Assembly (NCBI GenBank): GCA_937877165.1 | Contig: CALEFO010000114.1 | Location: 1-5,152 of the forward strand | Length of the DNA stretch: 5,152 bases | Direction of reading: 5' to 3' | Source of the DNA: an uncultured Lachnospiraceae bacterium | Lineage (GTDB): Bacteria; Bacillota; Clostridia; Lachnospirales; Lachnospiraceae | Shown here: one piece after another, positions 1-5,152 of the stretch | Layout of the letters: the number at the start of each line of letters is the position of its first letter | How positions within the stretch are numbered: position 1 is the stretch's first letter | The notes under the pieces: model-generated | Seen by the model: only the letters and a program-made list of their open reading frames with translations | The model's database searches: none | What the model was told of the DNA's origin: nothing | Made by a program: the position numbers and the translations under genes

Positions 1-1
1 G

Positions 2-49
2 CCGGAGATCAATCTGGATGACCGCAGGAAGAGGCAGAAAGCCATGTAA
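2..49 (+). CDS. Possible C-terminal end of a plus-strand protein (partial)
   Basis: An open frame runs from the window edge to a TAA at 47-49 and would encode the last 15 residues PEINLDDRRKRQKAM of a protein that begins outside the window. Twelve of the 15 codons end in G or C, which matches the codon use of the big gene. The charged, basic tail is a plausible protein terminus. The other two plus frames are less convincing: one stops after six codons, and the other runs into AT-rich sequence. No intrinsic terminator follows directly, so its transcript could run on to the hairpin at 502-543. Fifteen open codons can occur by chance, so this is tentative and no function can be given. Confidence 0.33.
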   Translation, partial: PEINLDDRRKRQKAM

Positions 50-116
50 ACAAACTGTCAGATTTGCGGATTTAATTACGAATATACAGATAATTTGCAA
101 ACAAGACATAAGATGA
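50..116. other. AT-rich spacer upstream of the plus-strand promoter
   Basis: This 67-base stretch holds no gene that I can support. It is clearly richer in A and T than the coding DNA to the right. It contains the palindrome TTTGCAAA at 94-101, about 15 bases upstream of the -35 box at 117. That could be an operator half-site or part of an AT-rich upstream promoter element, but an 8-base palindrome in AT-rich DNA may be chance. Confidence 0.4.
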
Positions 117-145
117 TTGACAGATATACACGCACGCGCTAAGAT
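117..145 (+). promoter_or_regulatory. Near-consensus sigma-A type promoter for a plus-strand transcript
   Basis: A perfect -35 box TTGACA (117-122) is followed by a 17-base spacer and a -10 box TAAGAT (140-145), a one-base departure from TATAAT. AT-rich sequence lies upstream. Transcription would start near 152. No credible reading frame follows before the terminator at 502-543, so this promoter appears to drive a non-coding transcript. The box sequences and optimal spacing are seen directly; activity is inferred. Confidence 0.75.
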
Positions 146-251
146 ATAGTTAACAAAAGACAAAGGGACACCCGAAAGGAGGAAGGAGAAGCAAATACCA
201 ATCCACCGGGCACCTGAAGAAATTTTTACAGAAAGGAAGGTACAGACCGAC

Positions 252-264
252 TAAGACCTGAAGA
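252..264 (+). repeat. 13-nt direct repeat, copy 1
   Basis: The sequence TAAGACCTGAAGA recurs at 346-358 with one change (A to G at the eleventh base), 94 bases downstream. A shorter version, ACCTGAAGA, lies at 212-220. All copies are inside the candidate RNA and read in the same direction. The core CCTGA also occurs at 281-285. No UCAGG complement was noticed in the transcript, so the motif would tend to stay unpaired within it. Confidence 0.55.
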
Positions 265-345
265 TCCACAGAACCATAATCCTGATTTACAAAACTCAAT
301 TCTGAATCGAAGAGCAGAAGATGTGATGAGATCCGGCAGAAGCCT

Positions 346-358
346 TAAGACCTGAGGA
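346..358 (+). repeat. 13-nt direct repeat, copy 2
   Basis: TAAGACCTGAGGA matches copy 1 at 12 of 13 positions. It directly follows the GGC/GCC mini-hairpin at 335-344 and leads into the GGAG at 356-359, which could pair with CTCC at 371-374. Confidence 0.55.
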
Positions 359-501
359 GTGACGAGAAAGCTCCAAGAAAGAGTCAGACATCACAATGCA
401 GCAGGGACAAGAGTAGTGCCAGCCGAGAAGAAGCGAGCGTCATACAGCATACGAAGATGGAGGTAATGTCCGTTGGAGAATAGTCCGACACAGCAGAAAT
501 A

Positions 502-543
502 GCCCCGGAAACCAATCAGAAGCGATTGATTTCCGGGGTTTTT
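502..543 (+). terminator. Strong intrinsic terminator, possibly shared by two convergent transcripts
   Basis: The arm CCCCGGAAA (503-511) pairs perfectly with TTTCCGGGG (530-538). After one C/A mismatch, CAATC (513-517) pairs with GATTG (524-528) around the loop AGAAGC. Five T residues (539-543) follow on the plus strand, so the signal is oriented for rightward transcription. Read leftwards, the same hairpin lies 35 bases past the stop codon of the big minus-strand gene. It is then followed only by the weak tail CTATTTCTG, so it may stop that mRNA less efficiently or serve mainly as a 3'-end stabiliser. Confidence 0.88.
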
Positions 544-578
544 CGTTGTCTGTGGTTTATGGGCATTGCTGCCTGCTG

Positions 579-3500
579 CTACGCCGTTGCTGCCTGCGAG
601 GAGGCGGTGGTTTCTGAGGCAGCTTTTGTCTCTTCTTCCCTCTGCAGCGCCTTCTGGGCACCGGCAAGAAGGAGCTTGATGCGGTTCAGCTGGTTGACCT
701 CCGAAGCGCCGGGATCGTAGTCGATGGCGGCGAGGTTCGCCTGCGGATAGAGCTTGCGCACCATCTTCGCAACGCCCTTTCCGACAACATGGTTCGGAAG
801 GCAGCCGAACGGCTGAATGCAGATGATGTTGGGAACGCCGCTCTTGATGAGCTCGACCATCTCGCCGGTCAAAAACCATCCCTCGCCGGTCTGGTTGCCG
901 ATGTCCACGATGGGCCTTGCGTATTCCACGATCTGGTAGATGCTGGCCGGTGCCTCGAAGTGGCGGCTCTTGTCATAGGCGCGGTAAATCGGACGAAGAG
1001 CGATGTCCTCGATCGCGTGAATGGCAAGGTTCATGCCGAAGGCCGCCGATTTGGAGGTGCCGAGATACTCCGCCTTGTAAATCTGATTGTAGAAGCAGTA
1101 GAGCATAAAGCCCATCAGATCCGGCACAATGGCCTCCGCCCCTTCGGCCTCCAGTGTTTCCACCAGGTGGTTGTTGGCGGCGTAGGAATACTTCACGAGA
1201 ATTTCTCCGACGATGCCGACCCGGGGCTTTTTCAGGTTTTCGTCAATCGGAATCTGGTCAAAGTCGCGGATGATTTCACAGCCCATTTTCTGGACCTTGT
1301 GCAGCGGAAAGCCCTTCGTGCTGACAAGGAAATCGGAGCATTTCTTTGTCCATTTTTCGTACATAGCCTGCACCGAGCCCTTTTCCAGCTCATAGGGGCG
1401 CATGCGGTACACACACTTCATCAGGACATCGCCGAGAATGGCCGCGAAGGCAAGTCTTGTGATGAGCGGGAAGGTGATCTTGAAGCCGGGGTTTCCTTCG
1501 AGACCGGAGAGGTTCGCCGAGATGACGGGAACCTGCTCCATGCCGGCCTTCTTCAGTGCACGGCGGATGAAGCCGATGTAGTTGGAGGCGCGGCACCCCC
1601 CTCCTGTCTGCGACATGATGACTGCCGTGCGGTTCAGGTCGTATTTTCCGGAGGACAGCGCTTCCATAACCTGTCCGACCACGAACAGAGACGGATAGCA
1701 GGCGTCGTTGTTGACGTACTTCAGGCCGTAGTCGATGGCAGCCTGATTGTCGTTGCGCATCAGGACCAGGTTGTAGCCGCAGGATCTGGCCGCCGGCTCG
1801 ATCAGATCAAAGTGAATCGGCGACATCTGCGGGCAGAGAATCGTGTAGTGCTCGTCGAACATCTCCTTCGTGAACGGCACCTTGCGGATGCCGGTGGGAT
1901 GGACGGTGCGGCGGGTCTTGTTCTTCTCCCGGATGTGGATGGCTGCAATGAGGGAGCGTACACGGATTCTTGCGGCACCCAGATTGTTGACCTCGTCAAT
2001 CTTGAGACAGGTGTAAATCTTGTCGGAGCCGGAGAGAATATCGTTCACCTGGTCCGTGGTCACTGCGTCCACGCCGCAGCCGAAGGAGTTGAGCTGGATG
2101 AGGTCCAGATCATCCCTCGTGCGCACGTAGGCAGCCGCGGAATAGAGGCGGGAATGGTACATCCACTGATCCAGAACGATAAGAGGGCGCTCTGGGTGTC
2201 CCAGGTGCGCGATGGAATCCTCCGAGAGGACGGCAAAGCCGTAGGAATTAATCATTTCCGGAATGCCGTGGTTGATCTCGGGATCTAGGTGGTAGGGGCG
2301 TCCCGCGAGAACGATGCCGGGAGTGCCGGTATCCTCCATGAATTTCAGGACGCGCTCGCCCTCTGCCATCAGGTCCTTCCGGTACTGGAGCAGCTCCTGC
2401 CAGGAAGCCTGCGCAGCCGCAATGACCTCGTCCTCCGGGATTTCGCGGAATTCGCGTACGAGCGCCTGGGTGACGGTCTGAAGGTTCGTGAAGGCCATGT
2501 AGGGATGACGGAATTTCACCTTTCCGTTCATGATGTCCTCAACGTTGTTTTTGATGTTCTCCGGATAGGCGGAGACGATGGGACAGTTGTAGTGATTGTC
2601 CGCATCCTTGTTCTCCTCGCGCTCGTAGAACAGCGACGGATAGAAGATGAAATCGGGATGCGCCTTTTCGATCAGCCACTGCACATGTCCGTGCGTGATC
2701 TTGGCAGGATAACATTCCGACTCCGAAGGAATGGACTCGATGCCCATTTCATAGATGGCATGGGTCGAGAGCGGAGAGAGAATGACCTGGAACTTCAGCC
2801 GGGCAAAAAAGGTCGCCCAGAACGGATAGTCCTCGTACATGTTCAGAACGCGGGGAATACCGACTGTTCCGCGGACCGCCTCTTTTTTGGTCAGGGACTT
2901 GTAGCCGAAAAGGCGGCCCAGCTTGTACTGGTACATGTTCGGAATGCCGTTGTCGGCCTTTTCGAGACCGAGTCCCCTCTCGCAGCGGTTGCCGGAGATG
3001 AACTGGCGGCCGTCGCTGAAGTGGTTGACGGTGAGACGGCAGTTGTTGCTGCACTTGCCGCAGTTTCGCATTGTCGAATTGAAGGTCAGGGCCTCCATCT
3101 CTTCAAAGGAGAGCATGGTGGTCGGCCGGGAGGCATCGCAGCGCTCCCTTGCGATGAGGGCGGCGCCGAAGGCACCCATGATGCCCGCGATGTCCGGACG
3201 GATGACACTGCCGCCCGAGATTTTCTCCAGGGCGCGGAGAACGGCGTCATTGTAGAACGTTCCGCCCTGCACGACGATATTCCTTCCGAGCTCTGCGGCG
3301 GAGGACACCTTCATGACCTTGAAGAGGGCGTTCTTGATGACGGAGTAGGCAAGGCCTGCGGAGATGTCGGAAACCTCTGCTCCCTCCTTCTGCGCCTGCT
3401 TGACGCGCGAGTTCATGAAAACCGTGCAGCGCGTGCCGAGGTCAATCGGATTTTTGGCAAAAAGAGCCGCCTTTGCAAAATCCTCCACGGAGTAGTCGAG

Positions 3501-4880
3501 AGATTTTGCAAAGGTTTCGATAAAGGAGCCGCAGCCGGAGGAGCAGGCCTCGTTGAGCGTCACGGAATCCACCGCGCCGTTCCGGATGCGGATGCACTTC
3601 ATATCCTGTCCGCCGATGTCCAGAATGCAGTCTACCTTCGGATCAAAATAGGAAGCGCCGTAGTAATGAGCGATGGTTTCCACCTCGCCGTAGTCCAGCT
3701 TGAACGCAGCCTTCATGAGGGCCTCGCCGTAGCCGGTGGAGCATCCTCCCGCGATTTCCACGCCCTCCGGCATCTTCCGGTCAAGATCCGTGATGCCGCG
3801 GATGGCGGTGTGAATGGGCGAGCCATTGTTGGAGGAGTAGAAGGACCAGAGAAGCTCGCCGTTCTCTCCGATGAGGGCAAGCTTCGTCGTCGTGGAGCCC
3901 GCGTCAATGCCGAGGAAGGCCTTTCCACGATACGAGGAGAGATCCCCTGTCTTGACCCGGTAGGCGTCGTGACGGCCCAGGAACTGCTGATAATCCTCCT
4001 TCGATACGAAAAGAGGAGCCATCCGCTGCACCTCGAATTCCATCTGCATGGGATGAGAGGTTTTCTCCAGAAGATCCGCTACGAGGATGGAGTGGTCCTC
4101 ACTGGCATGGAAAGCAGATCCCATCGCCGGGAAGAGATGGGAATCGGAAACCTCAATAATATGCTCCTTGTCCAGATGGAGCTCCCGGATGAACGCCGCC
4201 TTCAGCTCTGTCAGGAAGTGAAGCGGGCCGCCGAGGAAGGCAACATGGCCGCGGATGGGCTTGCCCTGCGCAAGGCCGGAAATGGTCTGAATGACGACGG
4301 CCTGGAAGATGGAGGCAGCAAGATCCTCCTTGCGGGCACCGTCGTTGATCAGGGGCTGAATGTCGGACTTGGCGAAAACGCCGCAGCGGGCCGCAATGGT
4401 ATAGAGGGATTCATAGCCCTTCGCGTATTCGTTGAGTCCTGCCGCGTCGGTTTGGAGAAGCGATGCCATCTGGTCGATAAAGGACCCGGTGCCGCCGGCA
4501 CAGGTTCCGTTCATGCGCTGTTCGACGTTGCCGTTTTCGAAGTAGATGATCTTGGCATCCTCACCGCCAAGCTCAATGGCGACATCGGTGAGCGGAGCCA
4601 GAACTTCAATGGCGGACGCCTCCGCAACCACCTCCTGCACGAAGGGAATGCCGAAATAGTTGGCCAGTGACAAACCGCCGGAGCCGGTAATGACGGGATG
4701 AATACGGACGTTTCCGATTTTCCCGTGCACCTCTTCGAGAATGTCGTGAAGGGTTTCGCGGATCTGGGCGTGGTGGCGGCGGTAGTCGCCGAACACAAGG
4801 CTCCGGTCTGCGTCCAGAAGGGCAACCTTGACGGTTGTTGAGCCGATGTCAATGCCGAGGGTATAATCTTTTGAAATCAC
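579..4880 (-). CDS. Giant fused acyl-CoA dehydratase activase-type protein (two BadF/BcrA-type ATPase modules + DUF2229 + COG3581-like region)
   Basis: Likely an ATP-driven, cytoplasmic iron-sulfur electron-transfer protein of the 2-hydroxyacyl-CoA dehydratase/benzoyl-CoA reductase activator superfamily; its substrate is unknown. Numbering is from the GTG. ASKHA module 1 (about 5-260) has GIDIGSTTVK (9-18), LGGEDAK (104-110) and cluster-type cysteines C127 (CAGGTGSF) and C166 (CGVF). Module 2 (about 322-580) has GIDAGSTTTK (324-333), IGGQDMK, C446/C450 (CSSGCGSF) and C485 (CTVF). A cysteine cluster follows (C607, C610, C614, C633). Next is a DUF2229/COG3580-like region (about 670-980) with SECYPAK, AGRPYH and FGCGVD. 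A COG3581-like region (about 1015-1405) has CPQMSP, NNDACYP, QTGGGCRASN, GEILVKYS and PFGCLPNH. The last 19 residues are a low-complexity tail. In classical systems the activator is a homodimer bridging one [4Fe-4S] cluster, so two modules on one chain suggest an internal pseudo-dimer. GTG is preferred because AGGAG lies 7 nt upstream. An in-frame ATG at 4928 (16 extra residues) lacks an SD and lies in a hairpin. The frame is intact. The family call is firm; the biochemical role is inferred. Confidence 0.95.
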   Translation of the reverse strand: MISKDYTLGIDIGSTTVKVALLDADRSLVFGDYRRHHAQIRETLHDILEEVHGKIGNVRIHPVITGSGGLSLANYFGIPFVQEVVAEASAIEVLAPLTDVAIELGGEDAKIIYFENGNVEQRMNGTCAGGTGSFIDQMASLLQTDAAGLNEYAKGYESLYTIAARCGVFAKSDIQPLINDGARKEDLAASIFQAVVIQTISGLAQGKPIRGHVAFLGGPLHFLTELKAAFIRELHLDKEHIIEVSDSHLFPAMGSAFHASEDHSILVADLLEKTSHPMQMEFEVQRMAPLFVSKEDYQQFLGRHDAYRVKTGDLSSYRGKAFLGIDAGSTTTKLALIGENGELLWSFYSSNNGSPIHTAIRGITDLDRKMPEGVEIAGGCSTGYGEALMKAAFKLDYGEVETIAHYYGASYFDPKVDCILDIGGQDMKCIRIRNGAVDSVTLNEACSSGCGSFIETFAKSLDYSVEDFAKAALFAKNPIDLGTRCTVFMNSRVKQAQKEGAEVSDISAGLAYSVIKNALFKVMKVSSAAELGRNIVVQGGTFYNDAVLRALEKISGGSVIRPDIAGIMGAFGAALIARERCDASRPTTMLSFEEMEALTFNSTMRNCGKCSNNCRLTVNHFSDGRQFISGNRCERGLGLEKADNGIPNMYQYKLGRLFGYKSLTKKEAVRGTVGIPRVLNMYEDYPFWATFFARLKFQVILSPLSTHAIYEMGIESIPSESECYPAKITHGHVQWLIEKAHPDFIFYPSLFYEREENKDADNHYNCPIVSAYPENIKNNVEDIMNGKVKFRHPYMAFTNLQTVTQALVREFREIPEDEVIAAAQASWQELLQYRKDLMAEGERVLKFMEDTGTPGIVLAGRPYHLDPEINHGIPEMINSYGFAVLSEDSIAHLGHPERPLIVLDQWMYHSRLYSAAAYVRTRDDLDLIQLNSFGCGVDAVTTDQVNDILSGSDKIYTCLKIDEVNNLGAARIRVRSLIAAIHIREKNKTRRTVHPTGIRKVPFTKEMFDEHYTILCPQMSPIHFDLIEPAARSCGYNLVLMRNDNQAAIDYGLKYVNNDACYPSLFVVGQVMEALSSGKYDLNRTAVIMSQTGGGCRASNYIGFIRRALKKAGMEQVPVISANLSGLEGNPGFKITFPLITRLAFAAILGDVLMKCVYRMRPYELEKGSVQAMYEKWTKKCSDFLVSTKGFPLHKVQKMGCEIIRDFDQIPIDENLKKPRVGIVGEILVKYSYAANNHLVETLEAEGAEAIVPDLMGFMLYCFYNQIYKAEYLGTSKSAAFGMNLAIHAIEDIALRPIYRAYDKSRHFEAPASIYQIVEYARPIVDIGNQTGEGWFLTGEMVELIKSGVPNIICIQPFGCLPNHVVGKGVAKMVRKLYPQANLAAIDYDPGASEVNQLNRIKLLLAGAQKALQREEETKAASETTASSQAATA

Positions 4881-4887
4881 GTGTAAA

Positions 4888-4892
4888 CTCCT
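4888..4892 (-). promoter_or_regulatory. Ribosome binding site that decides the GTG start
   Basis: Read on the minus strand, AGGAG (4892 to 4888) sits 7 bases before the GTG at 4880-4878, which is optimal spacing. The upstream in-frame ATG at 4928-4926 is preceded by the pyrimidine-rich CATTTTTA and no purine tract. The GTG protein begins MISKDYTLGIDIGST, which puts the first phosphate-binding motif at residue 9, as is usual for activators. Confidence 0.85.
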
Positions 4893-4895
4893 GAG

Positions 4896-4926
4896 GAATG
4901 CAGCAGGGGATTCCGGGGCTGCATTC
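4896..4926 (-). promoter_or_regulatory. Leader hairpin abutting the ribosome binding site
   Basis: A perfect 9-base inverted repeat, GAATGCAGC / GCTGCATTC (minus strand), encloses a 13-base GC-rich loop. It ends three bases before the AGGAG. It covers most of the N-terminal extension that an ATG start at 4928 would encode, so conserved base pairing rather than coding may explain this stretch. It could modulate access of the ribosome or stabilise the mRNA. The loop has no good T-run after it, so it is not a terminator. Confidence 0.6.
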
Positions 4927-4960
4927 ATTAAAAATGAAGAATCTGTTTCAGAGTATCTCG

Positions 4961-4978
4961 GATTTCCCTGCGGAAATC
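4961..4978 (-). promoter_or_regulatory. Leader hairpin with 7-bp stem and tetraloop
   Basis: On the minus strand GATTTCC (4978-4972), loop GCAG and GGAAATC (4967-4961) form a perfect 7-bp stem with a 4-base loop. It lies in the middle of the predicted 5' leader, between the 5'-terminal inverted repeat and the SD-proximal hairpin. It resembles no specific riboswitch that I recognise. It is short enough to arise by chance, but it is one of three inverted repeats within about 150 bases. Confidence 0.5.
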
Positions 4979-5008
4979 TTCAATAATAAATGGATTTTTG
5001 AAGCGGCA

Positions 5009-5046
5009 GATGCTGTTTGTCAAAAAACAGGCACAGCCGCAGCATC
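5009..5046 (-). promoter_or_regulatory. Inverted repeat at the 5' end of the leader, with competing pairings
   Basis: GATGCTG (5046-5040) can pair with CAGCATC (5015-5009). CTGTTT (5029-5024 region) can instead pair with AAACAG (5018-5013), which shares the bases CAG with the first pairing. In addition GCGGC (5040-5036) matches GCCGC (5007-5003). These pairings cannot all form at once. The predicted transcription start falls at about 5046, so the element would be the very first sequence of the mRNA. Alternative folds at a 5' end suit a switch or an mRNA-stability element, but no known family is recognised. Confidence 0.45.
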
Positions 5047-5053
5047 GTTACGG

Positions 5054-5082
5054 ATTATAAATCGGATATTTTTTGAAAGCAA
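5054..5082 (-). promoter_or_regulatory. Promoter of the giant activase gene
   Basis: On the minus strand a perfect TATAAT (5059-5054) follows a weak -35 box TTGCTT (5082-5077) after exactly 17 bases. The spacer and flanks are A/T-rich. The start point would be near 5046, giving a leader of about 166 nt before the GTG. The weak -35 leaves room for an activator. A second TTGACA at 5023-5018 has no matching -10 at the right distance. The promoter implies that the gene can be transcribed on its own; whether an upstream gene also reads into it cannot be seen here. Confidence 0.62.
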
Positions 5083-5152
5083 CGAAGGACAGACCATCAA
5101 ATCATTAAAAGTGTGTGAACTTCGGCCTTCCGGGGGCTTCCTTACTTGCGGA

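Larger units (their letters stand above)
152..543 (+). ncRNA. Candidate free-standing non-coding RNA of about 390 nt, family unknown
   Basis: A strong promoter (117-145) and a strong intrinsic terminator (502-543) on the same strand bracket a purine-rich stretch with no credible ORF. The longest AUG-started frames have only 6-9 codons, and the strong SD-like run AAAGGAGG (175-182) has no start codon at a suitable distance. The RNA would contain a small GGG/CCC hairpin (165-173), a GGC/GCC mini-hairpin (335-344), a 7-base complementarity between 322-328 and 389-395, and a 13-nt repeat (252-264 and 346-358). I looked for hallmarks of RNase P RNA, tmRNA, SRP RNA and T-box leaders and did not recognise them. 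A 6S-like long rod is not obvious either. It ends 36 bases before the stop codon of the convergent big gene and so does not overlap its coding sequence. Alternative: it is the long 3' UTR of a gene ending at 49. The exact 5' end is estimated from the -10 box. Confidence 0.5.

Noticed and set aside
113..142. Nine-codon ORF (MIDRYTRTR) overlapping the plus-strand promoter
   Set aside because: It has no Shine-Dalgarno sequence and covers the -35 and -10 boxes, so it would not be on the transcript made from that promoter.
359..466. GTG-started frame of about 35 codons after GAGGA inside the candidate RNA
   Set aside because: The SD-like bases are directly adjacent to the GTG, too close to act, and the arginine/lysine-rich translation resembles nothing recognisable.
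165..477. Multiple GGA motifs suggesting a CsrA-sponge type RNA
   Set aside because: About nine GGA triplets precede the terminator, but that is only modestly above expectation for such purine-rich sequence. Few are clearly in hairpin loops, and CsrB-like sponges are not established in this kind of bacterium.
152..543. RNase P RNA, tmRNA, SRP RNA or T-box identity for the plus-strand transcript
   Set aside because: I did not find the GAGGAAAGUC/ACAGAA core of RNase P RNA, a tRNA-like end or tag frame for tmRNA, the SRP Alu/GGAA-loop hallmarks, or the T-box GGUGGNACCGCG sequence.
391..879. Minus-strand open frame of 162 codons running past the 3' end of the giant gene
   Set aside because: Most of it overlaps the giant gene in another frame, it crosses the terminator hairpin, and its arginine/histidine-rich translation is typical of an out-of-frame shadow.
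789..4670. Two long plus-strand open frames (499 and 793 codons) placed end to end opposite the giant gene
   Set aside because: They are in exact codon register with the minus-strand gene and stay open only because the gene avoids TTA, CTA and TCA. Their translations show no recognisable domain, and I saw no start signals supporting them. The minus-strand frame has clear family motifs along its whole length.
5018..5023. Second consensus -35 box TTGACA (minus strand) in the leader
   Set aside because: No -10-like hexamer lies 16-18 bases downstream; the sequence there is CAAAAA. The box also falls inside the inverted repeat, so it is probably incidental.
5105..5152. Possible C-terminal end of an upstream minus-strand gene (SASKEAPGRPKFTHF then TAA), or a plus-strand start at GTG 5111
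   Set aside because: The GC rise at the right edge hints at coding DNA, but 15 open codons are expected by chance and both strands offer an open frame. The plus-strand GTG has no SD, so neither can be chosen.

Overview
The window is dominated by one very long minus-strand gene (GTG start at 4880, stop at 579; about 1433 residues). It encodes a fused relative of the 2-hydroxyacyl-CoA dehydratase activators. It has two BadF/BadG/BcrA/BcrD-type (ASKHA) ATPase modules in tandem, a cysteine-rich segment, a DUF2229/COG3580-like region and a COG3581-like region. Proteins of this layout are typical of strictly anaerobic, fermentative Bacillota (Clostridia and relatives). The strong AGGAG ribosome binding site, GC-rich codon use and AT-richer spacers fit a moderately high-GC member of that group. 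The species cannot be named from this window.

Layout from left to right: a short open frame ends at 49 and may be the 3' end of a plus-strand gene. Next comes an AT-rich spacer, then a near-consensus plus-strand promoter (117-145). About 360 bases of purine-rich sequence without a credible reading frame follow, ending at a strong intrinsic terminator (502-543). Together these look like an independent plus-strand transcript of about 390 nt, a candidate non-coding RNA that I cannot assign to a known family. The big gene then runs leftwards from 4880 to 579 and converges on the same terminator. To its right (4881-5082) is its own control region: a TATAAT promoter, about 166 nt of 5' leader with three inverted repeats, and a Shine-Dalgarno sequence 7 nt before the GTG.

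How the parts may work together: the big protein probably hydrolyses ATP to push low-potential electrons from a [4Fe-4S] cluster into an iron-sulfur active site, as dehydratase activators do. Here activator-like and acceptor-like regions sit on one chain. The substrate is unknown, and no dehydratase, transferase or electron-transfer gene is visible nearby to suggest one. The leader suggests post-transcriptional control. The convergent RNA does not overlap the coding sequence, so any link between the two is unproven.
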